Source: Actinomycetes bacterium (GTDB lineage: Bacteria > Actinomycetota > Actinomycetes > Propionibacteriales > Nocardioidaceae). From it: a stretch of 9,879 nt of DNA. This document shows, piece after piece, positions 1-6,991 of this stretch. Positions within the stretch are counted from its first letter, which is position 1. Every line of letters starts with the position of its first letter. Made by a program: the position numbers and the translations under genes. The stretch covers positions 1 through 9,879 of the forward strand of contig JAKPAQ010000515.1 of the NCBI GenBank assembly GCA_029779385.1. Direction: 5' to 3'. The notes under the pieces were generated by a model. That model was not told the origin of the DNA and made no database searches. It saw only the letters and a program-made list of their open reading frames with translations.

Positions 1-202
1 CTCGGTTCACTTCGCGCAGGTTAGTGGTGCGCATAGGTGTGCGGTCATGCATCAGCACAACGGAACCGTCGGCGGCAGGTTGCACGTCGAACTCGACGCC
101 ATCTGCGCCAAGACGGACGGCTTCGCGAAGTGCGGGCAGGGTGTTTTCTGGGTGGGTAGCGCTTTGGCCACGGTGGCCATTGATCCGCAGGAACTCGGTC
201 AT
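1..202 (-). CDS. Glycerophosphodiester phosphodiesterase, N-terminal part (runs off the left edge)
   Basis: Only the first 67 codons are in the window. The family hydrolyses glycerophosphodiesters, the products of phospholipid deacylation, to glycerol 3-phosphate and an alcohol. Visible signatures are GHRG (His10, Arg11), PENT (18-21), VEFDV with Glu37 and Asp39 as metal ligands, and MHD with the second catalytic His52. These are the expected N-terminal active-site elements of the GDPD TIM barrel, in the right order and spacing. No signal peptide precedes the GHRG motif, so this is probably a cytoplasmic UgpQ-like form. The ATG at 202-200 is chosen because it sits eight residues before GHRG, as in relatives. 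Only a weak purine run precedes it. The gene is divergent from the acyltransferase at 300 across about 97 bp, so the neighbours share a glycerolipid theme. The C-terminus and substrate specificity cannot be judged. Confidence 0.9.
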   Translation of the reverse strand, partial: MTEFLRINGHRGQSATHPENTLPALREAVRLGADGVEFDVQPAADGSVVLMHDRTPMRTTNLREVNR

Positions 203-287
203 ATCTCTACGGTGTCTGTCGAACCTGACTAAAAGATGAACTGCGCCTAAGCGTTTGGGAAATTACTCGGCGGCCAACTTGACACGC

Positions 288-293
288 TAGCCT
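288..293 (+). promoter_or_regulatory. Putative -10 hexamer (TAGCCT) of a leaderless promoter for the acyltransferase
   Basis: TAGCCT fits the actinobacterial TANNNT -10 pattern and ends six bases before the GTG at 300, which puts the expected transcription start on the start codon. There is no convincing -35 at 16-18 bp. A TTGACA at 279-284 is only three bases away and cannot be its partner. Confidence 0.45.
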
Positions 294-299
294 CACGTG

Positions 300-878
300 G
301 TGAGGATTTTGCGCAGTGTTGCCGGCATCTACTGGTTCTTTAGTCGTTGGACGTATAAGTCCGGACCGGCTCCGACGGGCTCAGGAATTATGGTTGCCGC
401 GCCGCACACCTCGAATTGGGATTTCATCCTCATGTTGGCGGTGGCTTGGCGAAGTGGCCTTCGGCCCTACTTCTTGGGCAAAAAAGAACTGTTTCACGGA
501 CCAATGGGGCCCGTCATGCGGGCATTTGGCGGGATTGCGGTGGATCGGCAGAACCCGGCAGGATTGGTTGACGACCTTATTGCCCGGGCCAACTCTGACG
601 AGTTGTTCCAACTCGTGATCACCCCAGAAGGAACTCGAAAGAAAGTGGACCGCTGGAAGTCAGGCTTCTACCGGTTGGCGATGGACGCGGGTTTGCCGGT
701 GACGCTGGCCTACTGTGACCGAACCACGATGACTTCAGGGTTGGGGCCGACGTTCAAGCTGACCGGCAATGTCAAGGCCGACATGGACCTCATGCGCGAC
801 TTCTTCGCGGACAAGGCCGGAGTGAAGCCAGCCAACCGGTGCGATCCGATCTTGGCTGACGAATCTGGACTCGCCTAG
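300..878 (+). CDS. PlsC-family lysophospholipid acyltransferase, short form
   Basis: This is a 192-residue protein of the PlsC/AGPAT superfamily, which transfers an acyl chain to lysophosphatidate or a related lysolipid or alcohol at the membrane. The block order is clear. The HX4D motif appears as HTSNWD (His36 to Asp41). The acceptor-binding region follows as GGIAVDR (77-83), then TPEGTR (108-113), then GLPVTLAY (131-138). The N-terminus has only a weak hydrophobic stretch (about residues 4-16), so it is probably peripheral or monotopic. At about 190 residues it is shorter than classical PlsC (about 240), and the PHTSNWDF wording places it in a compact subgroup whose exact substrate is not known to me. 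Two adjacent GTG codons (297, 300) are possible starts. I prefer 300 because the -10-like TAGCCT lies six bases before it. It is divergent from the phosphodiesterase gene, and lysS follows 65 bp downstream. Confidence 0.88.
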   Translation: MRILRSVAGIYWFFSRWTYKSGPAPTGSGIMVAAPHTSNWDFILMLAVAWRSGLRPYFLGKKELFHGPMGPVMRAFGGIAVDRQNPAGLVDDLIARANSDELFQLVITPEGTRKKVDRWKSGFYRLAMDAGLPVTLAYCDRTTMTSGLGPTFKLTGNVKADMDLMRDFFADKAGVKPANRCDPILADESGLA

Positions 879-929
879 TTCAGAATCGGTAGCAATGCCC
901 GGCGGTTCGGTCGAAGGATCGGCCACAAC

Positions 930-935
930 TAGACT
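930..935 (+). promoter_or_regulatory. Putative -10 hexamer (TAGACT) of a leaderless lysS promoter
   Basis: TAGACT ends eight bases before the GTG at 944, which places initiation at or just before the start codon. No Shine-Dalgarno sequence lies between them. The -35 region (about 907-912) has no recognisable consensus. The position makes a TTG start at 935, inside the hexamer, unlikely. Confidence 0.5.
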
Positions 936-943
936 TGGGCCTC

Positions 944-2446
944 GTGAGCCAAACGCCTGAACTTCCCGAAGATGACCTGCCCGAGCAGTTGCGGGTTCGC
1001 CGCGAGAAGCGTCAACGGCTACTTGATGCCGGGATCGACCCGTACCCGCTGCTGGTCGAGCGAACCCACACGATAAGCGAAGTGGTTCACACCTACAACG
1101 CCACCGAACTTGGCGCCGACGCCCAAACCGGCCAGACGGTCACGATCGCGGGCCGGGTGATCTTCCTTCGAAATACCGGAAAACTCTGTTTCGTCCGGTT
1201 GCGCGAGGGCGACGGCACCGAAATTCAGGCCATGCTTTCGCTTGCCGAAGTTGGCGAAGAGTCACTCGCGGACTTCAAGGCGCTCGTGGACTTGGGCGAC
1301 CACCTCGCGGTTACCGGCGAGGTGATTACCAGCCGCCGCGGTGAACTCTCGGTGATGGCCACGTCGTGGCAAATCGCAGCCAAGACGCTTCGGCCGCTCC
1401 CAGTCGAACACAAGCCGCTTTCTGACGAGGCCCGTACCCGGATGCGCTACGTGGATCTGATCGTTCGCGAAGAGGCCCGCGACAACGTGCGGGTCAAGGC
1501 GGCCGTGCTCAAGTCGCTGCGCGCGACTTTGGACCGCAACGGCTACATCGAAGTGGAGACGCCGGTCCTGCAGCACACCAACGGTGGCGCGGCGGCCCGG
1601 CCGTTCCACACGCACCTGAACGCTTTTGACGAGTCGTCGCTGTTGCGGATCGCGTTGGAACTGCACCTGAAGCGGGCCTTGGTCGGCGGCATCGACAAGG
1701 TTTACGAGATCGGCAAGACCTTCCGCAACGAGGGCGTTGACAACACCCACAACCCCGAGTTCATGATGCTCGAGGCGTATGAGGCCTACGGCTCTTACGA
1801 CACCATGGCAACCCTCGTTCGCGAATTGGTTGTTGATGCGGCCCGAGCAGTTGGCAAGACGGTAGTACCGGGTCGAGATGGCAGTTCGATTGATCTTGAA
1901 GCGCCGTGGCGTCGGGCAACCATTCACGAACTCGTCGGTGAGGCCACCGGCACGAACGTGGATGTAACCACCGCAGAATCTGTCCTACGTGAACTTGCCC
2001 AAACCCACGAGGTCAGCCTCAAGGACGGCTGGGGTTCTGGCGAGATCGTGCTCGAACTTTTCGAAAAGCTGGTCGAGCACACCTTGATTCAGCCGACGTT
2101 CGTTTGCGACTACCCGGCGGCGGTTCGACCGCTAGCCAAGAAGCACCGCACAACACCAGGGCTCGTTGAGGCTTGGGACCTAATCATCAACGGTGTCGAA
2201 CTCTCGCCGGCCTACTCAGAGTTGAACGACCCAGTTGTTCAACGCGAGCGACTCGAGGAGCAGGCTCGGCTGGCTGCGGCAGGCGACCCCGAGGCGATGG
2301 ACGTCGATGAGGACTTCTTGCGAGCTTTGGAGTTCGGCATGCCACCGGCCGGTGGCATTGGGGTCGGTGTGGATCGGCTCGTCATGCTCCTACAGGGAAT
2401 CGGAATTCGCGAAGCGATCTTGTTCCCGATTCAGCGACGCGAGTAG
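944..2446 (+). CDS. lysS: Lysyl-tRNA synthetase, class II
   Basis: This 500-residue enzyme charges tRNA-Lys with lysine in the cytoplasm. The N-terminal opening resembles actinobacterial LysS (LPEQLRVRREKR, then DPYP). An OB-fold anticodon-binding domain follows, around residues 60-150, with VTIAGRVIF and GKLCFVRL. The class II core contains motif 1 (VETPVLQ then GGAAARPF), motif 2 (FRNEGVDNTHNPEF, then MLEAYEAY) and motif 3 (GVGVDRLVMLL, ending near AILFP). Length matches the family (about 500). I set the start at GTG 944, not the upstream TTG 935. The TTG overlaps the predicted -10, and the GTG lies eight bases after it, consistent with leaderless translation. Two pocket segments differ from the E. 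coli wording: IALEL where E. coli has IAPEL, and SPAYSELND where E. coli has GNGFSELND. In M. tuberculosis lsr2 sits between lysS and clpC; here it does not. Confidence 0.97.
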   Translation: MSQTPELPEDDLPEQLRVRREKRQRLLDAGIDPYPLLVERTHTISEVVHTYNATELGADAQTGQTVTIAGRVIFLRNTGKLCFVRLREGDGTEIQAMLSLAEVGEESLADFKALVDLGDHLAVTGEVITSRRGELSVMATSWQIAAKTLRPLPVEHKPLSDEARTRMRYVDLIVREEARDNVRVKAAVLKSLRATLDRNGYIEVETPVLQHTNGGAAARPFHTHLNAFDESSLLRIALELHLKRALVGGIDKVYEIGKTFRNEGVDNTHNPEFMMLEAYEAYGSYDTMATLVRELVVDAARAVGKTVVPGRDGSSIDLEAPWRRATIHELVGEATGTNVDVTTAESVLRELAQTHEVSLKDGWGSGEIVLELFEKLVEHTLIQPTFVCDYPAAVRPLAKKHRTTPGLVEAWDLIINGVELSPAYSELNDPVVQRERLEEQARLAAAGDPEAMDVDEDFLRALEFGMPPAGGIGVGVDRLVMLLQGIGIREAILFPIQRRE

Positions 2447-2469
2447 AACTCGGCGAAATTGACCGATTC

Positions 2470-2480
2470 TGCCGTCAGCG
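2470..2480 (-). promoter_or_regulatory. Possible ClgR-like box upstream of clpC
   Basis: Read on the minus strand the segment is CGCTGACGGCA. As I recall it, the corynebacterial ClgR core is CGCYNANRGCG. Eight of the nine defined positions agree, and the preceding bases (GTT) extend the streptomycete GTTCGCY half-site. ClgR is the activator of clp genes in Actinobacteria. The box is about 75 bp before the clpC -10. The motif is short and degenerate, so a chance match is quite possible. Confidence 0.3.
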
Positions 2481-2553
2481 AACGGTGGAATCACCTGCCA
2501 CGATCAACGGTTTAGTTAGTTGGACAGCAAAGTGAGGGTTACCGCTTCACGTC

Positions 2554-2559
2554 TATGCT
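2554..2559 (+). promoter_or_regulatory. Putative clpC -10 hexamer (TATGCT)
   Basis: TATGCT fits TANNNT. It would start transcription near 2566 and give a leader of about 24 bases containing the clpC ribosome-binding site. No -35 resembling TTGACA is seen 16-18 bp upstream, which would suit an activator-dependent promoter. Confidence 0.45.
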
Positions 2560-2576
2560 GAAGAGAACAGTCCAGC

Positions 2577-2583
2577 AGAGGGG
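2577..2583 (+). promoter_or_regulatory. clpC ribosome-binding site (AGAGGGG)
   Basis: The GAGGGG run ends six bases before the ATG at 2590 and is the clearest Shine-Dalgarno sequence in the window. It contrasts with the neighbouring genes, most of which have no room for one. Confidence 0.7.
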
Positions 2584-2589
2584 ACGACG

Positions 2590-5094
2590 ATGTTCGAGAG
2601 ATTTACCGACCGGGCCCGCCGAGTCGTAGTGCTTGCCCAAGAAGAGGCACGCCTTCTTAGCCACAACTACATCGGCACCGAGCACATCCTGCTCGGTCTG
2701 ATTAGCGAAGGCGAGGGCGTTGCTGCCAAGGCTCTGGAGAGCCTCGACATCTCGCTTGAGGCAGTCCGCGGCCAGGTTGAAGACATCATCGGCCAGGGCC
2801 AGCAAGCCCCCAGCGGGCATATCCCGTTCACTCCGCGCGCCAAAAAGGTGCTCGAATTGAGCCTGCGCGAAGCGCTGCAGTTGGGGCACACCTACATCGG
2901 CACCGAGCACATCTTGCTCGGTCTGATTCGCGAAGGCGAAGGCGTCGCGGCGCAAGTCCTCGTCAAGTTGGGTGCTGACCTGAACCGAGTGCGCCAGCAG
3001 GTAATCCAACTGGTCAGCGGCTTCCAAGGCAAAGAGTCTGAGACCTCAGGTAGTAGCTCATCCGAGGCGCCAGCGGCATCGAGCGCCGTGCTCGACCAGT
3101 TCGGTCGCAACCTCACCCAAGCTGCCCGTGAAGGCAAACTCGATCCAGTAATCGGCCGCGACGATGAGGCTGAGCGGGTCATGCAGACCCTCAGCCGCCG
3201 AACCAAGAACAACCCGGTCCTAGTTGGCGAGCCTGGCGTCGGCAAGACCGCCGTGGTCGAATCGCTTGCTCAAGACATTGTGCGTGGCGATGTGCCCGAG
3301 ACGCTAAAAGACAAGCAGATTTACACGCTTGATCTTGGCGCGTTGGTGGCTGGCTCGCGCTACCGCGGCGACTTCGAAGAGCGGCTCAAGAAGGTCCTCA
3401 AAGAGATCAAGACCCGCGGCGACATCATCTTGTTCATCGACGAGATTCACACCCTCGTTGGCGCTGGTGCTGCCGAAGGCGCGATCGATGCGGCCAGCAT
3501 CCTCAAGCCGATGCTGGCGCGCGGCGAGCTTCAGACCATCGGTGCTACCACGTTGGACGAGTACCGCAAGCACTTCGAAAAGGACGCTGCGCTCAACCGC
3601 CGCTTCCAGCCAGTGCTGGTCAACGAGCCGTCGGTAGCTGACACCGTCGAGATCCTCAAGGGTCTGCGTGACCGCTACGAGACTCACCACCGCGTGACCA
3701 TCACCGACGAGGCACTTTCGGCTGCTGCCACGATGGCCGACCGTTACGTCAGCGACCGCTTCTTGCCGGACAAGGCGATCGACTTGATCGATGAGGCCGG
3801 CGCCCGGCTGCGGATCCGCCGGGCGGCCACGCCGCCGGAGTTCAAGGAATTCGACGAAAACATCGCCGATGTTCGCCGCCGCAAAGAAGGCGCGATTGAT
3901 GCTCAAGACTTCGAACTCGCGGCCAGCCTGCGCGACGAAGAAAAGAAGCTGATCAACGCGCGCAATGAACGGGAGCGGGCGTGGAAGTCCGGCGACCTCG
4001 ACCAGGTTGCCGTAGTCGACGAACACCTAATTGCTGAAGTATTGGCAAAGGCGACTGGCATCCCGGTTGGTCAGTTGAGCGAAGAAGAGTCCAGCCGACT
4101 GCTCAACATGGAAGAAGAACTCCACAAGACCGTCATCGGCCAAGACGAGGCAATCCGGGCGCTCTCGCGGGCGATCCGACGTACCCGTGCTGGGTTGAAG
4201 GATCCCCGCCGCCCGGGCGGTTCGTTCATCTTTGCTGGCCCTTCGGGCGTCGGCAAGACGTGGCTTTCCAAGGCGTTGGCCAAGTTCCTCTTCGGTGACG
4301 ACGAGGCGCTCATCCAGCTCGACATGTCCGAGTTCGGCGAGAAGCACACAGTTTCGCGGCTGTTCGGCACGCCACCGGGCTACGTCGGCTACGAAGAGGG
4401 CGGCCAACTCACCGAGAAGGTGCGCCGTAAACCATTTAGCGTGGTGCTCTTCGACGAGATCGAGAAGGCGCACCCAGATATCTTCAACTCGCTGCTGCAG
4501 ATCCTCGAAGAGGGACACCTCACCGATGGGCAGGGCCGAGTCGTCAACTTCAAGAACGCGGTCATCATCATGACCACGAACTTGGGCGCACGCGAGATCG
4601 CCAAGGGCGTGAACCTTGGCTTCTCCCAGGCTGGCGACGCGGTCGGCACCTACGAGCGGATGAAGGAGCGGGTCGGCACCGAACTCAAGCAGCACTTCCG
4701 CCCTGAGTTCTTGAACCGGATCGACGAAATCATCGTGTTCCCGCCGTTGACCCAAGATGAGATCTTGCAGATGGTCGACATGATGGTCAACTCGCTGGAG
4801 TCGCGACTTGCCGAGCGGGATATCTCGATCGAGTTGACGACCGCAGCCAAGGAGAAGTTGGCTTCCACCGGCTTCGACCCTGTGATGGGTGCTCGTCCGC
4901 TACGCCGGACGATCCAACGCGAGATCGAAGATGTCATGGCAGAGAAGTTGCTCTACGGCGATCTTCGTCCCAGCCAGATCGTGCTAATCGACGTTGTTGA
5001 CGGCGAGTACGTCTTCACCGGCACTTCCAAGGCCGACCTTGAATTGACTGGCCTGCCGCCAGCGGTCGAGGCTGGTGCGGGTTCAGAAGACTGA
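2590..5094 (+). CDS. clpC: ATP-dependent Clp unfoldase ClpC (ClpC1 type)
   Basis: This 834-residue Hsp100 unfoldase, as a hexamer, unfolds substrates and threads them into the ClpP protease; in mycobacteria ClpC1 is essential. Two Clp_N repeats (about 1-75 and 76-145) carry the same [12 protein letters not shown] core at 27 and 102. A Ser-rich linker spans about 149-165. AAA+ domain 1 has Walker A GEPGVGKT (213-220) and Walker B with Asp284-Glu285. A UVR-like middle segment (about 418-453) is typical of ClpC and separates it from ClpA and ClpB. AAA+ domain 2 has Walker A GPSGVGKT (550-557) and Walker B with Asp622-Glu623. The ClpP-docking LGF tripeptide is at 676-678. Phe2 and Phe80, the N-domain residues associated with cyclomarin binding in mycobacteria, are both present. 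The ATG start has a good ribosome-binding site. Length is close to M. tuberculosis ClpC1 (848). A stable hairpin follows the stop. Confidence 0.98.
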   Translation: MFERFTDRARRVVVLAQEEARLLSHNYIGTEHILLGLISEGEGVAAKALESLDISLEAVRGQVEDIIGQGQQAPSGHIPFTPRAKKVLELSLREALQLGHTYIGTEHILLGLIREGEGVAAQVLVKLGADLNRVRQQVIQLVSGFQGKESETSGSSSSEAPAASSAVLDQFGRNLTQAAREGKLDPVIGRDDEAERVMQTLSRRTKNNPVLVGEPGVGKTAVVESLAQDIVRGDVPETLKDKQIYTLDLGALVAGSRYRGDFEERLKKVLKEIKTRGDIILFIDEIHTLVGAGAAEGAIDAASILKPMLARGELQTIGATTLDEYRKHFEKDAALNRRFQPVLVNEPSVADTVEILKGLRDRYETHHRVTITDEALSAAATMADRYVSDRFLPDKAIDLIDEAGARLRIRRAATPPEFKEFDENIADVRRRKEGAIDAQDFELAASLRDEEKKLINARNERERAWKSGDLDQVAVVDEHLIAEVLAKATGIPVGQLSEEESSRLLNMEEELHKTVIGQDEAIRALSRAIRRTRAGLKDPRRPGGSFIFAGPSGVGKTWLSKALAKFLFGDDEALIQLDMSEFGEKHTVSRLFGTPPGYVGYEEGGQLTEKVRRKPFSVVLFDEIEKAHPDIFNSLLQILEEGHLTDGQGRVVNFKNAVIIMTTNLGAREIAKGVNLGFSQAGDAVGTYERMKERVGTELKQHFRPEFLNRIDEIIVFPPLTQDEILQMVDMMVNSLESRLAERDISIELTTAAKEKLASTGFDPVMGARPLRRTIQREIEDVMAEKLLYGDLRPSQIVLIDVVDGEYVFTGTSKADLELTGLPPAVEAGAGSED

Positions 5095-5100
5095 CCCGCA

Positions 5101-5116
5101 CCACGCTTCGGCGTGG
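5101..5116 (+). terminator. cUUCGg hairpin after clpC, probable terminator or 3' end stabiliser
   Basis: CCACGC and GCGTGG form a perfect six-base-pair stem closed by the exceptionally stable C(UUCG)G tetraloop. It begins seven bases after the clpC stop codon. No U tract follows, which is common for GC-rich actinobacterial terminators but leaves the function unproven. It separates clpC from the next promoter at about 5149. Confidence 0.55.
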
Positions 5117-5148
5117 CGAGTCGGCGCAGTGGCTTCAGTGCTGGCCGA

Positions 5149-5154
5149 TAACGT
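5149..5154 (+). promoter_or_regulatory. Putative -10 hexamer (TAACGT) of a leaderless promoter for the membrane protein
   Basis: TAACGT fits TANNNT and ends six bases before the GTG at 5161. Initiation on the start codon is therefore expected, and there is no Shine-Dalgarno sequence. No -35 consensus is evident. Confidence 0.45.
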
Positions 5155-5160
5155 GTTCTG

Positions 5161-5868
5161 GTGAGCAACCGGCGAGTTAGCAAAGACGTCTATTGGCGTC
5201 GGCGCTTGCTCGTGTTGGCCGGACTAATCGCCCTACTTTGGATTGGCATCCAAGTCGTCCAGATGTTTGGTGGCGCCGAAAAAGCGCCTGACAAGGCCGC
5301 AAAATCGACCCCCACCACGGCTTCGGCAACTCCTTCAGCGACTGAGCCTGCGCCCGATCAGGTCATGGTCTCCTTGGACACCTCAACTACCCCATGTAAG
5401 CCAGAGAACCTGCGGATACTCCCGTCGGTGGCCCCCGGGCAGTACGCCGGCGGACCCATCGCGATGGACTTGATGATCGCTACCTTGGATTCGGTGCCGT
5501 GCACTTTCGAGCCGACCGCCGCCGAACTGCTGGTGGTGATTGACGCGAAGCGAGCGCCAATCTATGACTCCTCGGTTTGTCGGACGGCGTTCTTCACCGC
5601 GCCCGTGCAGATCGCCGGCGGGTGGGCAGCGGTCACCCCGGTGGAATGGTCGGGGAAAGGCTCGGGGAAGGCGTGCGGCGCGGGTGAAGGTTTTGCCGGG
5701 CCAGGAACCTACACAGTCAAGGTCGGCACTTATGGCGGCGAACCGGGGGCAGCGACGTTCACGATCGTGCGCCGGCCAGCAGCGACAACGACGCCAACGA
5801 CTGCGCCAACCGCAACCCCGGCACCAACTTCTACCCCGGCAACAAAGCAGACTCCAAAACCGCAGTAA
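5161..5868 (+). CDS. Membrane-anchored extracytoplasmic protein of unknown function with a four-cysteine domain
   Basis: This is a 235-residue protein that I do not recognise by name. A basic N-terminus (residues 1-15, with an Arg-Arg-Arg run) precedes one hydrophobic segment (about 16-35), an uncleaved signal anchor that places the rest outside the membrane. A Thr/Pro/Ala-rich spacer (about 41-68) leads to a globular region of about 69-205 with strand-like repeats. It has four cysteines (79, 114, 140, 172), enough for two disulfides. The end (about 207-235) is a low-complexity Thr/Pro/Ala tail. The layout suggests a beta-sandwich sensor or wall-associated domain on a stalk, but that is inference. 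GTG 5161 is chosen because it lies six bases after a -10-like TAACGT. The gene converges on disA with a 25 bp gap. M. tuberculosis likewise has a convergent membrane-protein gene (Rv3587c) next to disA. The two may correspond, but I cannot confirm homology. Confidence 0.85.
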   Translation: MSNRRVSKDVYWRRRLLVLAGLIALLWIGIQVVQMFGGAEKAPDKAAKSTPTTASATPSATEPAPDQVMVSLDTSTTPCKPENLRILPSVAPGQYAGGPIAMDLMIATLDSVPCTFEPTAAELLVVIDAKRAPIYDSSVCRTAFFTAPVQIAGGWAAVTPVEWSGKGSGKACGAGEGFAGPGTYTVKVGTYGGEPGAATFTIVRRPAATTTPTTAPTATPAPTSTPATKQTPKPQ

Positions 5869-5893
5869 TTCGGCCTGACCTGACTAGGGCGGC

Positions 5894-6955
5894 TCAGACG
5901 TAGCGTTCGAGCATGCTCGACTCGGCAAGTCGCGAAAGGCCATCGCGGACCCCACGTGCACGCAAGTCGCCTACGCCCTCTACGGCCTGGAGATCGTCCA
6001 GACTCGCGGCCAGCAGTCGCTGCAGAGTGCCGAAGTGGACGATAAGGCGCTCCACTACGGTCGCGGGCAGTCGCGGGATGCGAGCGAGCAAACGATAGCC
6101 ATGAGGCGAAACTGAAGAATCTAACGTGTGGGTGTCGCCGATCTGCAGGGCCACGGCAACTCGACCCAGGTCGAGTACGGCCTCTGAATCCAGTTCGGCC
6201 AAGCTTTCCAAAATTTCTGGAATTAGCTCTTCAGAGCCTGTTGGCAGGTAGTCGCGCACAATCAGGGTACGTTCGGCGTCCACCCCGGCGATTAGTTCGT
6301 TTAGCTGCAGTGAGAGCAGGCGGCCTTCGGAGCCAAGTTCGAGGACGTACGTCTCGATTTCATCGGCGATCCGGCGAACCATCTCAAGCCGCTGGGCAAC
6401 AGCAGCGACGTCGCGGATCGTGACGAGGTCCTCAACCTCAAGTGCCGAAAGGGCATCGGAGACTTCGTCGAGACGGGTGCGATAGCGCTCGAGCGTCTGC
6501 AACGCCTGGTTTGCCCTTCCGACGACAGCGGTTGCGTCTTCGAGCACGTAGCGGTCGTCATTGAGGTAGACCGCGATCATGTGCATTGACGCCGACACCG
6601 AGATCACCGGCACGCCACTTTGACGAGCTACGCGCTCGGCAGTTCGGTGACGGGTACCAGATTCAGTCGTCGGGATTGACTGGTCGGGCATCAGGTGGAC
6701 TGCGGCGCGCACGATCCGAGAAGCGGACGAGTCGAGAATGATCGCGCCGTCCATCTTCGCAAGTTCTCGCAGGCCGGTAGCAGTGAATGGCACGTCGAAG
6801 GTGAAGCCACCGGTTGAGATCGAATCGATGAGTCGGTCCTGGCCGAGCACGATCAGGGCACCAGTTCGGCCACGCAGAATCCGTTCCAAGCCTTCGCGAA
6901 GCGCGGTTCCGGGCGCCACTGAACTCAGTGTTGCTCTCAAATCCAGTGCGGCCAC
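5894..6955 (-). CDS. disA: DNA integrity scanning diadenylate cyclase DisA
   Basis: DisA makes the second messenger cyclic di-AMP from two ATP and, in Bacillus, scans DNA as an octamer and lowers synthesis at branched recombination intermediates. The DAC domain occupies about residues 1-145. It has both catalytic signatures: DGA at 69-71 (in KMDGAIILD) and the RHR motif at 102-104 (in GTRHRTAER). A helical linker (about 150-285) follows. The C-terminal helix-hairpin-helix DNA-binding region (about 292-345) contains LQAVEGVGDLRARGV. At 353 residues it is full length (Bacillus and Mycobacterium forms are near 360). The GTG start at 6955 is preceded by GGGGAT at 6966-6961, a plausible ribosome-binding site, and an in-frame stop lies only a few codons further upstream. 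It lies 36 bp downstream of radA on the same strand, so radA-disA is probably one operon. A TAAGAT over the radA stop (6994-6989) could be a secondary promoter. Confidence 0.97.
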   Translation of the reverse strand: MAALDLRATLSSVAPGTALREGLERILRGRTGALIVLGQDRLIDSISTGGFTFDVPFTATGLRELAKMDGAIILDSSASRIVRAAVHLMPDQSIPTTESGTRHRTAERVARQSGVPVISVSASMHMIAVYLNDDRYVLEDATAVVGRANQALQTLERYRTRLDEVSDALSALEVEDLVTIRDVAAVAQRLEMVRRIADEIETYVLELGSEGRLLSLQLNELIAGVDAERTLIVRDYLPTGSEELIPEILESLAELDSEAVLDLGRVAVALQIGDTHTLDSSVSPHGYRLLARIPRLPATVVERLIVHFGTLQRLLAASLDDLQAVEGVGDLRARGVRDGLSRLAESSMLERYV

Positions 6956-6991
6956 CGCGAATCCCCGTTCTACTGACTAGTCGCGCTCATC

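Noticed and set aside
279..284. Perfect TTGACA before the acyltransferase as a -35 box
   Set aside because: The only good -10 (TAGCCT) is three bases away, and nothing resembling a -10 lies 16-18 bp downstream, so it is probably coincidental.
1262..1927. 221-codon open frame on the minus strand inside lysS
   Set aside because: It is antisense to a full-length, motif-complete lysS. Its composition reflects reversed GC-rich codons, and it has no recognisable domain.
2484..2501. Small hairpins (GGTG/CACC or GTGG/CCAC) after lysS as a terminator
   Set aside because: Only four base pairs, mutually exclusive, and with no U tract.
3304..4755. Two open frames of about 240 codons on the minus strand inside clpC
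   Set aside because: They mirror the clpC coding strand and show no protein motif; such long antisense frames are typical of GC-rich genes.
6975..6982. Palindrome GACTAGTC between radA and disA
   Set aside because: Eight bases is too short to be meaningful without a known factor or a second copy.
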